This document shows, one piece after another, positions 51,816 through 60,541 of a stretch of 64,000 nucleotides of DNA. How positions within the stretch are numbered: the first letter of the stretch is position 1; every line of letters begins with the position of its first letter. Source of the stretch: an uncultured Bacteroidota bacterium (GTDB lineage: Bacteria; Bacteroidota; Bacteroidia; Flavobacteriales; Schleiferiaceae); assembly GCA_913057235.1 (NCBI GenBank), contig CAJXNI010000003.1, positions 1-64,000 of the forward strand, written 5' to 3'. The notes beneath the pieces are model-generated. The model was not told the DNA's origin and did no database searches. It worked only from the letters and a program-made list of their open reading frames with translations. The position numbers and the translations under genes are program-made.

Positions 51816-53435
51816 CTATTTAGAGGGCGCTAGTAAATCAAAAATATTCCTAAAAACTCCCGTGTAGCGCCAGCTGAAGCTTTGTTCCATATGATTTATT
51901 TTTCCCTCTAAAGCAGCTATTTTTTCCAAAGCCTCACGATAGTTATTCTGATATTCAGCTACTTGAAGCTTATTCTTACTTTGTTCATTTAGGTAATTAG
52001 CCAGAATAGCCGGTTTTAGGTAGCTAAGATGCTTTTCAAAAACCTTTACTTTATGTTCTAAATGATCGCTTTTATCAATATTTGAAGAAGAGCTTTCATA
52101 ATAAGCAGTGTAGGCCCCATTAAAACCAAATGAGCCTTTTTGAATCACCTGAATGATAAAATCCCAATCCTCAAAAAGAGAAAGGTTATTATCAAATTTA
52201 CATTGTTGTAGAATGGGCTTCGCTTTAAATAACGCGCAATGCAGCGCAATGCAGTTGAGTTCTAAAAGCGTAACAAGATCCAGGTGACTTTCATAGATAA
52301 AATTAAAAAGTGGGTTGGCCAGCTTTCCTTTGACACCGCTGAAAACTGCTATATGATCCAAGTTTTTTTGGCCGTATTCTAACAGTTGACTGAGATGGTT
52401 AGAGTCCCAGGTATCATCGTCATCTAAGAATATAAAATACTCCCCCTTGGCTTCCGCTAAAGCCGCGTTTGCTGCTTGAGGTCTATTAAGTTTCCTACCT
52501 GGCTCAACCACCCGCAAAGGATGGTTTCCGCAATAAGAGCCTAGATCCAGTTCGGGCGAACCAGAGGCATTTACCACTACGATTTCCACGTTAGGGTAGT
52601 CTTGAGCTTGAATGCAGTTCAGCGTCTCAGCCAAGGAAGCTCTGTTTAAAGTTCTAACTAGTACACTTATGAGAGGCGTATCACGGGAGGTTTTAGGTAC
52701 TGTTTGAGTTTTAGCCCTAATTTTCTCCCATTGAACATCGCCTTGAAGAATCTCTTTTTTTCTTTTTACAACAAAGGCTTCTGCCAAGCGGACATCTTTG
52801 GGAAGCGTGTAAGATCGGAAACGCTTGAGCCCCAATAGCTGGTCTAAATAGTTTTGCACTGAAAGCTGACTCTTAAAGCATTGCATAGATTGGGTCAGTT
52901 GTTCTTCCAGAGAAGTAATATCTATAAGCTTATTTGGGGTTAAGGGTTGTCCTACCTCATAGTACCAGAGCTGCAAATCATCGGGGTAACCCTGTAAGGC
53001 TTGGTGCAGGCAAAAGGTGAGCTCCAGGTGGTCAGGATGTATTTCGGTTTCTGAAGGCGTAAATATGAGCGTAGGTTTGAATTCACTGACTTGTTCAGTA
53101 ATTTTTAAAACCAACGCCACTCGCTGCGAATGGAGCATACGGTCAGAAAAGTTCCAAAATTCAGGTTGGGGAAGACCTAGTAATTCTGCGGCTTTGCTGG
53201 ACTCGTGCTTCCTTCTTTGTACGTACGCTTGTTTAGTTAACTCATTAGGAATAAAGGCGCCCCCATCGGTAACAATTATAGTTTTTATCAAGCTGCCCGC
53301 CTCCCGGAAATGATGCAGCGTTGCACCACAACCAAAAATTTCATCATCGGGGTGGGGGGCTAAAACCAAGATGCGCTCTTTAAAAAATGTTTTTTGCGCT
53401 TGGTAGGGCCTGTGGTTTGATTCAAGGTTTTTCAT
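51816..53435 (-). CDS. Fusion of a PIG-L-type deacetylase and a GT2 glycosyltransferase
   Basis: 539 residues. Residues about 20-230 are a PIG-L/LmbE deacetylase: LVLAPHPDDEIFGCGATL (zinc ligands His28, Asp31) and ETEIHPDHLEL (later His). Residues about 254-470 are a GT-A glycosyltransferase: ISVLVRTLNRASLAETLNCI, then FIFLDDDDTWDSNHL, the metal-binding acidic motif. A coiled-coil-like tail (QVAEYQNNYREALEKIAALE) ends the protein. The pairing suggests that an N-acetyl sugar is deacetylated and a further sugar is added, or the reverse. It is the last gene of the islet; the sulfotransferase gene stops 5 bases upstream. Confidence 0.85.
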   Translation of the reverse strand: MKNLESNHRPYQAQKTFFKERILVLAPHPDDEIFGCGATLHHFREAGSLIKTIIVTDGGAFIPNELTKQAYVQRRKHESSKAAELLGLPQPEFWNFSDRMLHSQRVALVLKITEQVSEFKPTLIFTPSETEIHPDHLELTFCLHQALQGYPDDLQLWYYEVGQPLTPNKLIDITSLEEQLTQSMQCFKSQLSVQNYLDQLLGLKRFRSYTLPKDVRLAEAFVVKRKKEILQGDVQWEKIRAKTQTVPKTSRDTPLISVLVRTLNRASLAETLNCIQAQDYPNVEIVVVNASGSPELDLGSYCGNHPLRVVEPGRKLNRPQAANAALAEAKGEYFIFLDDDDTWDSNHLSQLLEYGQKNLDHIAVFSGVKGKLANPLFNFIYESHLDLVTLLELNCIALHCALFKAKPILQQCKFDNNLSLFEDWDFIIQVIQKGSFGFNGAYTAYYESSSSNIDKSDHLEHKVKVFEKHLSYLKPAILANYLNEQSKNKLQVAEYQNNYREALEKIAALEGKINHMEQSFSWRYTGVFRNIFDLLAPSK

Positions 53436-53440
53436 CTGCG

Positions 53441-54271
53441 CTATTGAGTTTTGGCTTTACGCAGCATGGTTTTTTCAACGTATCTAAGGCTGTGTTTTTC
53501 TTCAATAACGGGCTCAGGATTAAGGCGCCAATCGTTCGGGTAATTCCAATACTGCATATAGGGCTCAAAGTAAGGTTTAAGAAGCTCGCAATCCTCTTGG
53601 GTAAACCAGTCTTTCCACTGACCGGATACCTTTGCGCGAGGAACATGGGACCAGCGCCCGTCCTGTGCAGGTGGATTTAGTGAAAAGCCCAAATATTTTT
53701 CAAGTTCCTGAGTTTTGTCTTCAATAAAATCCTCATAGCGGATGTGAAAATAGTGATCCAGGCTGTTCAAAAACCTGATGATTGAGGCGTACCGCGACTT
53801 TAAAAAATTGAGGTCCGATAATTCTACTTCATTAGCCATAGTCATAAGAACTTTATACAACTGAACACAGCTTATTCCTTGGGGGTGCTCTATTTTAGTG
53901 CTCCATAGTTCTAAAACTTTGTTGCGCTTGTCTTTATGGTTATAAATAGCGGGATGTAGCTGCGGTATGAAGTTTAGGCCGCTTACAAACCAATCTCTTG
54001 GGTCTCTGGAAAGGACAAGCTTTTTTTCAAAACGTCTAAAACTGTCAATTCCAGTTGGCTTGTTCCAATGCCACCATTTTCCATGAGTGTACCTTGAATC
54101 AGCTGGCATTATCACTTTAGCTAAGACCCCTTGTTCACAATCACCCGGCAAAGCCCGGTACTCTTTAGCTTCAAATAGTTCACGGGGGTTATCTTTAGGA
54201 TAATTGTGATGTAAAAGCTTGTATAAGCCCGTGGTCCCTGTTTTATATTCACCAAAGATTACTGTTCTCAT
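53441..54271 (-). CDS. Sulfotransferase-like protein
   Basis: 276 residues. The PAPS 5-prime phosphosulfate loop reads FGEYKTGTTGLYKLL (residues 6-20), close to the usual KxGTT pattern, and the 3-prime phosphate motif reads LVLSRDPRDWFVSGL, matching the RxPRDxxxS pattern. HIRYEDFIEDKTQELEKYLG is the typical later segment with conserved Tyr-Glu-Asp. These features point to transfer of sulfate from PAPS to a hydroxyl or amine of a glycan. The other islet genes suggest a surface polysaccharide acceptor. No PAPS-making genes lie in the window. Confidence 0.8.
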   Translation of the reverse strand: MRTVIFGEYKTGTTGLYKLLHHNYPKDNPRELFEAKEYRALPGDCEQGVLAKVIMPADSRYTHGKWWHWNKPTGIDSFRRFEKKLVLSRDPRDWFVSGLNFIPQLHPAIYNHKDKRNKVLELWSTKIEHPQGISCVQLYKVLMTMANEVELSDLNFLKSRYASIIRFLNSLDHYFHIRYEDFIEDKTQELEKYLGFSLNPPAQDGRWSHVPRAKVSGQWKDWFTQEDCELLKPYFEPYMQYWNYPNDWRLNPEPVIEEKHSLRYVEKTMLRKAKTQ

Positions 54272-54283
54272 CTATCTGGAAAT

Positions 54284-55279
54284 CTAGTAAAGATCAGCAT
54301 CACCTAAAGTATAGAAAAAGGGTATTTGAGGAGGCTGGTCATTGGCTAATTTAAAGCAAGGCTGCCATTTCCAGGGCTCATTAAAGGATTGAAAACCTGT
54401 CTTCTTAAGACTTGAGAATAATTTATTTCTGCTGGAAAGCCAAAGCTTTAAGGTTTTGTTTTTTAAAAAAGGCAGAGCAGTCATGCTGTGAACCACCTCT
54501 CTAATGGTCTTTTCTTGAGGAGAAACAAGCAAATCAACCAATACCACTTCTTTATTGGAAATTATTCTAAAAACGGCATAGCCTTCTGTATCCCGCGAAT
54601 TTGGTCTATGCAAATAATACTTTTGATACTGAACGGCTGGCCTTTGATCAAAGCGCCAATTCAAATAAGCCAAATCACGCACTACTGCAAAGGAGTAATC
54701 TTTGCTTAGAGATTGCCAGAGCTGATCTACTCGCTGGTCAAAATGGTCTACTTCTGTAAAATGAATATTCTTCCGCTTAAAGCGATTTAGAAGATGTGAT
54801 TTTACAGGAAGCTCCAAATAGCCTGGCTCAGGGTCTGCTTTGATAAAATTTAGTAGTAAGCTACCCAGTCGGTAAGATCGCTCTCCGGGAAACCCAAACT
54901 GCGGTTTGGATCCGATGGTTTTAGCGTATTCATCAAACCATTTTGCCGTTTCAACAAATAAACCCTGTCGTCCGCTAATCAGCCCTCGGTATTTCGGATG
55001 CGACATTATATCTACCGTTTGCCACCATATGGTGGTTTGACCATTCCTATGAACTCGGTAGAGCAGACATCCATAAGCCACAACTGGGTGGCCGTCTTCA
55101 TTGAAGCATAAGACCATGATGAATCCCTCTGGATTTTTTTCATATTTCCATTGAAACTCTTCGGTAGGCATTTCCTTGTTAAAGCAGGTGGACCAGAGCT
55201 TTTTGAATTTAGCTCGGTCCTCAGCTTTGTAGGGCCTAATTAAAAAGCTCCCCTGTGAGGTGCTTAATCGTTTCTCCAT
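54284..55279 (-). CDS. GNAT-like acetyltransferase, probably two GNAT halves
   Basis: 331 residues. The N-terminal half has the GNAT order: LIRPYKAEDRAKFKKLW, strands, then IMSHPKYRGLISGRQGLFVE, in which the R/Q-x-x-G-like acetyl-CoA loop is recognisable but not perfect. The second half (about 165-331) has a similar pattern with NWRFDQRP and DTEGYAVFRI, as in tandem GNAT proteins used in polysaccharide work. It probably acylates a sugar or amino sugar. It overlaps the GT2 gene by 16 bases, which points to translational coupling. Confidence 0.7.
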   Translation of the reverse strand: MEKRLSTSQGSFLIRPYKAEDRAKFKKLWSTCFNKEMPTEEFQWKYEKNPEGFIMVLCFNEDGHPVVAYGCLLYRVHRNGQTTIWWQTVDIMSHPKYRGLISGRQGLFVETAKWFDEYAKTIGSKPQFGFPGERSYRLGSLLLNFIKADPEPGYLELPVKSHLLNRFKRKNIHFTEVDHFDQRVDQLWQSLSKDYSFAVVRDLAYLNWRFDQRPAVQYQKYYLHRPNSRDTEGYAVFRIISNKEVVLVDLLVSPQEKTIREVVHSMTALPFLKNKTLKLWLSSRNKLFSSLKKTGFQSFNEPWKWQPCFKLANDQPPQIPFFYTLGDADLY

Positions 55280-56322
55280 TGCCAGTTCTTTAAGGCTTTA
55301 GAATTCTCATCTACAAGCCGCCTGTAGAGTGTTGAGACCTTAACCCTTTTTAAAAGAGAATATTCTAAAATTAAGTCTTGCTTTGAGCGGACATCACGGT
55401 CTACAAATTGTACGAAAGTTGGACTTGGTGCTATTTGCAAGCGAAGCTTCTTATTTTCCATTGGCGTTTCAAAAGAAAGCCTAACGGTTTCGCCCTGAAC
55501 TACCTCCGCTTCAGGTTGAGTGATTTTTACCTCTGCCTTACCTTTGAAGGGTTCGGGCTTGGCACCGTAATGCTTTTGCAGGTACGCTTTACGCGATTTT
55601 TCCGAAAAGGCTTGTTTTTTAGTACTAGGTGCCTGATCCCAAAAGTGTATAACTTCGGCTTTTGGAGCCACCACCGGAAAAAGCTGTGCCGCACTTAAAC
55701 GGGCGCAGAGATCGCTATCTTCATAGTACATAAAAAACCGCTCATCAAATAGCTCTGAGTTTTTAAAAAAAGAATGCTGGTAGTGCACTAGCAGGCAGGC
55801 TTCTGACAAAAAGCTTTGTTGGAAGGCCCTACTTTGTTGCCAAAAGTAGCTATGATTTTGATGATATTGCTGAATAAGAAGGGCCTCTTCCAACTGAGAA
55901 TGAACAGTCACCTGGTGCCAAACATTCAGGTAATAACTGTAGCCCAAAGCTGGGGGCATTCTAAAAGTCTTTGCTTCGTCCCAATAAAAACGGGGCCCGG
56001 CTAAAGCGGCTTCTGTTTCTTTTAACGCTTTAGGCAGATGCCTGGTAAAACCTTTGGTTGTACGGCAATCTGGGTTAATAATTAGGTAATACTTTGATGG
56101 GTATTTTTTCACCGCTTTATTTACCGCACGCCCGAAGCCTACATTACGGAGATGGTTAAATATGCTAATTTTTGAATCTATGCCTTGAAGCTCATTTAGT
56201 TTTTCGCGTGGGCTATTATTGGCAATTACAATTTGGCTAATTTCGGTTTCTAGCAATAAATCCCTTAGCAAGGGCGGTAAGAGGGCCTGGGTCTTGTAAT
56301 TGACAATTATAGCGGTAATCAT
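55264..56322 (-). CDS. Glycosyltransferase family 2
   Basis: 352 residues. GT-A fold: ITAIIVNYKTQALLPPLLRD at the start, then HLRNVGFGRAVNKAVKKYPS and YYLIINPDCRT, with the DxD-like Asp in NPDC; FFMYYEDSDLCARL is the acceptor-side ED motif of rhamnosyltransferase-like enzymes. The last 80 residues are a beta-rich tail of unknown role. It would add a sugar to a growing glycan. First complete gene of the islet on the minus strand. Confidence 0.85.
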   Translation of the reverse strand: MITAIIVNYKTQALLPPLLRDLLLETEISQIVIANNSPREKLNELQGIDSKISIFNHLRNVGFGRAVNKAVKKYPSKYYLIINPDCRTTKGFTRHLPKALKETEAALAGPRFYWDEAKTFRMPPALGYSYYLNVWHQVTVHSQLEEALLIQQYHQNHSYFWQQSRAFQQSFLSEACLLVHYQHSFFKNSELFDERFFMYYEDSDLCARLSAAQLFPVVAPKAEVIHFWDQAPSTKKQAFSEKSRKAYLQKHYGAKPEPFKGKAEVKITQPEAEVVQGETVRLSFETPMENKKLRLQIAPSPTFVQFVDRDVRSKQDLILEYSLLKRVKVSTLYRRLVDENSKALKNWQWRND

Positions 56323-56357
56323 ATCGACTAATATAGAAAAGCTTTGTTCTGCAAAAA

Positions 56358-56636
56358 CTAGCCACGGTGAAAGAATACAAGCCGAAAACCAGCGGCTACC
56401 AGCAGATCAATTTTTCGGGTAAGCGCTGGGTCAAAGGGGTCATGCTGTAAATAGGACAAAACTGGCTCTGCCCAGTGTGGATAGGGCTCAGGGCTCACTA
56501 AAGTAGCACGGTATTTCCCTAGCTTATTCAAGCCAGCTACCATTCTGAATGGGTTTTTAATACCGCCATAAGGGCGACTGGTTTCAACCAGAAAACCAAC
56601 TTTTTTAGGTGGAAAAATTTTGACGAAAAAAGACAT
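56358..56636 (-). pseudogene. Possible N-terminal fragment of a GT4 glycosyltransferase
   Basis: 92 codons. The start KKVGFLVETSRPYGGIKN and LNKLGKYRATLVSPEPYPHW look like the first half of a GT-B enzyme: a first strand, a glycine-containing loop (YGGI) and the next strand. The remaining 250 or more residues of such an enzyme are absent; the frame ends at a TAG, and the GT2 gene starts 35 bases later. Alternatively it is a small intact protein of unknown role. Nothing in the sequence settles this. Confidence 0.4.
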
Positions 56637-56690
56637 TCGCGAACGAAGTTACGCCAAACTCTAAAACCTTAGGTAAGCAAAATTGAGCTG

Positions 56691-57857
56691 CTAATCCAGC
56701 CCCCTGCGTTTCAACTCACGCTCAATCAGTTTCATCTCGCGGCTGGTTTGGCCTCCTGCTGCTGAGTTTTCCTCGGCTCTGCGTATGAGGTAGGGCAAGG
56801 TTTCCTGTACCGGACCAAAGGGTAAATATTTCACCACGTTATAGCCTTCTTTCGCCAGGTTAAACGAAAGATTGTCACTCATACCGTAGAGTTGACTAAA
56901 CCATATTCTACGGTCATTTTTGGCCACTTCGTGTTTTTCCATCAGCTCTGCCAGGTAAAAAGAACTGTCTTCATTGTGGGTGCCGGCTACAATGCTCATT
57001 TGCTCCAGATTTTCAATCACAAATTGCACCCCATCGTTAAAACTTTTATCACTGGCCTCTTTACTGGGCTGTATCGGATCGGGGTAACCCTTTTCTTGGG
57101 CCCGTTCCCGCTCTTTTTCCATGTAGGCTCCGCGCACCAGTTTTACACCCAGTTTATAGTCTTCGGCTTTAGCCTGTTGCAACCGTTCTTTGAGGTAGTC
57201 TAACCGATCGGTACGGTACATTTGCAGGGTGTTGTAAATCTGCGCCTCTTTTTTGTTGAAGCGCTTCATCATCTCTTGGGTAAGCTCATCAATGGCGGGC
57301 TGAATCCAGGTTTCCTCCGCATCTATTAAAACCTTTAAGCCAAATTTATGGGCGGTGTAGCAAATCTCTTCCACCCGGTTTTTAGCGCGCGTCCAGGCAC
57401 GACTTTCAAACTCGGTTAGAGCATGGCCCTCACTGTATTTTTCTAAGAGGGCAAACTTGGCAATACCGGTTACTTTAAAAACGGCAAAGGGCACGCCCTC
57501 ATGCGAAGCCCCGTATTTTATGGTCTGTACAATTTTGTCTTTGGTGGCATCAAAATCGGCATCCGTTTCCTTGCCTTCCACTGAATAGTCCAACAAGGAA
57601 TAAACGTTGTGCTCCAACAGTTTTTTAATGATCTCTTCACACTCTTCAATGGTTTCCCCGCCTACAAATTGATCATAAACCGTTTGCTTAACTACCTCGC
57701 GTATGGGCAGGCGTAGTTTCATGGCCAGGCCGGCTGCTTTTTTGCCCAGACCTACCAAACTCTTACTGGCCACTAGTTTAAACAACCAGTAGGCCTTTTT
57801 TAATTGTGCATTACTCTTTAGTGAAAATGCGGTTTCCGTATCGTTAAAATCTAGCAT
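56691..57857 (-). CDS. Proline dehydrogenase
   Basis: 388 residues. A FAD-dependent enzyme that oxidises proline to pyrroline-5-carboxylate in proline use. The TIM-barrel family segments are clear: VFKVTGIAKFAL, KVLIDAEETWIQPAIDEL, KLGVKLVRGAYMEKERERA, VIENLEQMSIVAGTHNEDS and YNVVKYLPFGPVQETLPYLIRRAEEN. Length is that of single-domain eukaryote/Bacteroidota-type enzymes rather than PutA; no P5C dehydrogenase domain is fused or adjacent. It is divergent from aroB with 86 bases between starts. Confidence 0.93.
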   Translation of the reverse strand: MLDFNDTETAFSLKSNAQLKKAYWLFKLVASKSLVGLGKKAAGLAMKLRLPIREVVKQTVYDQFVGGETIEECEEIIKKLLEHNVYSLLDYSVEGKETDADFDATKDKIVQTIKYGASHEGVPFAVFKVTGIAKFALLEKYSEGHALTEFESRAWTRAKNRVEEICYTAHKFGLKVLIDAEETWIQPAIDELTQEMMKRFNKKEAQIYNTLQMYRTDRLDYLKERLQQAKAEDYKLGVKLVRGAYMEKERERAQEKGYPDPIQPSKEASDKSFNDGVQFVIENLEQMSIVAGTHNEDSSFYLAELMEKHEVAKNDRRIWFSQLYGMSDNLSFNLAKEGYNVVKYLPFGPVQETLPYLIRRAEENSAAGGQTSREMKLIERELKRRGLD

Positions 57858-57943
57858 AAGCGCTATTTAATTCAGCTTTTAGTACTTAGTGAACCAACAA
57901 AAGGGCCTATGGTTTTTACTACCTTGCCAAGCCCTGTACCGCT

Positions 57944-59002
57944 ATGATTAAGCCCCCCGAAAATAAGAACATTTACTATGCAGATGAGGCCCTGGCTCAG
58001 TTTGCTGAATTGCTGCAAAATCAGGCTTTTAGCCAAATTTTTGTGCTGGTAGATGAGAATACCCACCACCATTGTTTGCCCATTTTATTGCAAAAGGTAC
58101 CCGTTTTAAGTGATTTTGAAATACTGGAAATTCCGGCCGGGGAGGCTTCTAAAGATGTAGAGGTGTTGCAACAACTTTGGCTTACATTAGGTGATTTTGC
58201 AGCCGACCGACAATCATTGCTGGTTAATTTAGGTGGGGGCGTGGTAACTGATTTGGGCGGCTTTTTGGCGGCTACCTACATGCGCGGTATTGCCTTCGTG
58301 AATTTTCCTACTTCGCTTTTGGCTATGGCCGATGCCTCGGCTGGGGGGAAAACCGGGGTGAACTTAGCGCACTTCAAAAATAGGGTGGGGGCTTTTGCCG
58401 ATGCCCGTTTAGTGGGGGTTTGTCCGATGTTTTTAGAAACCCTGCCCCGCCAAGAGCTTTTCTCGGGCTTTGCCGAAATGCTTAAACACGGCCTCATCAG
58501 GGACGCAGATCATTTTCAAAAACTCAGTCAGCTAGACCCTACTACCACTTTACCCTTGGCTTTGATCCAGCAAACTATTGCTATAAAACAGTCGGTTACG
58601 GAAGAAGACCCCTTGGAGCAGGGGCTGCGTAAAATCCTAAACTTTGGTCATACCGTGGGCCATGCCCTGGAATCTTGCAGCTGGCAGTTAGAACAACCGC
58701 TTAGTCACGGCCACGCGGTGGCCTTGGGCATGCAGGTAGAACTGGATCTTTCGGTGCGCCATGCGGGTCTATCGCCCGAAGAGGCCAAACAAGGGCAAGA
58801 GGTTTTGGCGCAGTGGTACGCCTGGCCCGTTTGGGATTGCCCCGCGGAGGAATTTAAGCGTTACCTAAAGGGCGATAAAAAAAACCAGGACGGGGCCTTG
58901 CGGTTTAGCCTGCTGGAGCGCCTGGGCCAGGCCACTTACAATGTGGCGGTTTCGGTTGAAGAAGTACTCGAATCGCTTCAAAATTTTACGCACCTTGCCT
59001 AA
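57944..59002 (+). CDS. aroB: 3-dehydroquinate synthase
   Basis: 352 residues. Second step of the shikimate pathway, NAD- and metal-dependent. The NAD region reads IPAGEASKDVEVLQQLW and VNLGGGVVTDLGGFLAATYMRG (about 98-119); TSLLAMADASAGGKTGVN, EMLKHGLIRD (metal-binding Glu and phosphate contact), LNFGHTVGHALE and SHGHAVALGM (metal histidines) are all present. Length is normal. Its last 8 bases overlap the start of aroA. Confidence 0.96.
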   Translation: MIKPPENKNIYYADEALAQFAELLQNQAFSQIFVLVDENTHHHCLPILLQKVPVLSDFEILEIPAGEASKDVEVLQQLWLTLGDFAADRQSLLVNLGGGVVTDLGGFLAATYMRGIAFVNFPTSLLAMADASAGGKTGVNLAHFKNRVGAFADARLVGVCPMFLETLPRQELFSGFAEMLKHGLIRDADHFQKLSQLDPTTTLPLALIQQTIAIKQSVTEEDPLEQGLRKILNFGHTVGHALESCSWQLEQPLSHGHAVALGMQVELDLSVRHAGLSPEEAKQGQEVLAQWYAWPVWDCPAEEFKRYLKGDKKNQDGALRFSLLERLGQATYNVAVSVEEVLESLQNFTHLA

Positions 59003-60221
59003 GCTGAGATTAAGCCACCCCCGCCAAAAAATTATCGGCAAAATTGCCGTGCCAGGCAGTAAAAGTGAAGCCAACCGGGTGCTGATTTTAAAGCATCTTT
59101 TTTTTCCAAACCTGCTGATTCAGAATCAAAGCAGCAGTAAAGACACGGCCTTGCTCAGCCAGCTTTTAAATGACTACATCCAAAACCCAAATTTAAACGT
59201 GGCCGATGCCGGCACCGCCATGCGCTTTGGTACCGCCTTTCTGGCCACCCAAGAAGGAACCTTTACACTCAGCGGCACACCTCGCATGCACCAGCGGCCC
59301 ATTGGCATTTTGGTAGAAGCGCTGCGCGATCTGGGCGCCCCCATTGAGTACCTGGATAAGGATGGCTTCCCACCCCTGAAAATTAAGGGAGGCAACTTAC
59401 AAGGCGGGTTTTTAGAAATAGACGGCAGCGTAAGCAGTCAATTTATTTCGGCCTTAATGCTCATAGGCCCAGGCTTGCCCAAGGGCCTGCATTTGCGCTT
59501 GAACGGTTTCTCCGTAAGCACTCCTTACATTTACTTAACCGCCAACATTATGCGCAGGCTAGGCCTACAGGTTACGGTCTTGGCCGATGAAATCATCGTA
59601 AAACCCCAAAAGGTAGCAGAGCCCCCGCAAAGCTTCACCATTGAACCCGATTGGAGTGCCGCTTCGTATTGGTTTTTAATGGCCTTATTGGCTCCTAAGG
59701 CCGAAATTTACCTGCCGGGTTTTAGGCAATACAGTTTGCAGGGCGACACTTTTGTGGCCAATCTTTTTGCGCCCTTAGGCGTAGACGCCCATTTTATTGG
59801 CGCAGGCTTCCGCCTTAAAAAATCGGAGCTAAAGCAAAAGGAGTTCAGCGTAAATCTAATTCACAACCCTGATTTGGCGCAAACCCTGGCGGTGGCCTAC
59901 GCAGCGCTGGGGGTAAAGGCCACCTTAACCGGACTGCAAACCTTGCGCGTAAAAGAAACGGATCGGCTGGTGGCCTTAAAAACAGAACTGGAAAAAACCG
60001 GAGCGCAAATAACCATTGACAAAAATTCGCTGCGGGTTGAGAAGGGCATTGAAAAAGTGGCTGGCCTCAGTTTTAATACCTACCAAGATCACCGCATGGC
60101 GATGGCCTTAGCCCCTTTGGCTTTGCTGGGCCCCATAGAAATTGACAACCCGCAGGTAGTAGAAAAAAGCTACGGCAGCTTTTGGGAAGATTTGGAGAAG
60201 GTAGGGTTTGAGCTTAAATAA
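58995..60221 (+). CDS. aroA: EPSP synthase (3-phosphoshikimate 1-carboxyvinyltransferase)
   Basis: 408 residues if started at the TTG 58995, overlapping the aroB stop by 8 bases; an in-frame ATG at 58941 would add 18 residues lying entirely inside aroB. Sixth step of the shikimate pathway. Features: KIAVPGSKSEANRVLIL (substrate loop), DAGTAMRFGTAFLA, DGSVSSQFISALMLIGP, IEPDWSAASYWFLMALLA and RVKETDRLVALKTELEKTGA, then YQDHRMAMALAPLAL. Sequence is somewhat diverged from class I enzymes, as in other Bacteroidota. Several shikimate genes are absent from the window. Confidence 0.93.
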   Translation: MPKLRLSHPRQKIIGKIAVPGSKSEANRVLILKHLFFPNLLIQNQSSSKDTALLSQLLNDYIQNPNLNVADAGTAMRFGTAFLATQEGTFTLSGTPRMHQRPIGILVEALRDLGAPIEYLDKDGFPPLKIKGGNLQGGFLEIDGSVSSQFISALMLIGPGLPKGLHLRLNGFSVSTPYIYLTANIMRRLGLQVTVLADEIIVKPQKVAEPPQSFTIEPDWSAASYWFLMALLAPKAEIYLPGFRQYSLQGDTFVANLFAPLGVDAHFIGAGFRLKKSELKQKEFSVNLIHNPDLAQTLAVAYAALGVKATLTGLQTLRVKETDRLVALKTELEKTGAQITIDKNSLRVEKGIEKVAGLSFNTYQDHRMAMALAPLALLGPIEIDNPQVVEKSYGSFWEDLEKVGFELK

Positions 60222-60541
60222 GGGTGCCTTATTTTTTTGGGTTGCCTGTCATCTAGCCTGCCCGGTCTTTGGATGGGAGTGCCCCGAATGTTTTCGGGGT
60301 GTATCGCCTGCCCGACTGAGGCGTGGAAGGATGACCCGTTCAGACTTTAAAACCGCCTTCGATACGCTGCTCGTACCTCGCAGCACTCAGGCTGACAATC
60401 TGGTTTAAAACGAAAAAGTCAGTCTTCGATACTTTTTCCGCTGCGCTTCAAAATTCACTCAGGGCAACATGGCGCTGGAATTGGTTCCCTTTTGCAACAA
60501 CCAAAAAATGCCTGTTGTCTTTACGCTTCGCGACTTTTAAG
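60222..60541. other. Intergenic region with hairpin and diverged repeats
   Basis: Convergent end region between aroA and the deoxyhypusine-synthase-like gene. No gene seen. It holds a perfect 7-bp hairpin, CCCCGAA (60282-60288), loop TGTT, TTCGGGG (60293-60299), which lacks a T run but may end aroA transcription. It also holds the two diverged repeat copies at 60357-60469. Confidence 0.6.
60357..60469. repeat. Two diverged copies of an intergenic repeat
   Basis: Copy 1 (60357-60397) and copy 2 (60424-60469) both begin CTTCGATAC and end CACTCAGG, three bases, then ACA; the middles differ. The form resembles short intergenic repeats seen in many Bacteroidota genomes, recalled and not searched. 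Confidence 0.5.

Noticed and set aside
60208-60408. 66-codon open frame after aroA
   Set aside because: It crosses a hairpin and one intergenic repeat copy, has a biased composition and no recognisable family.
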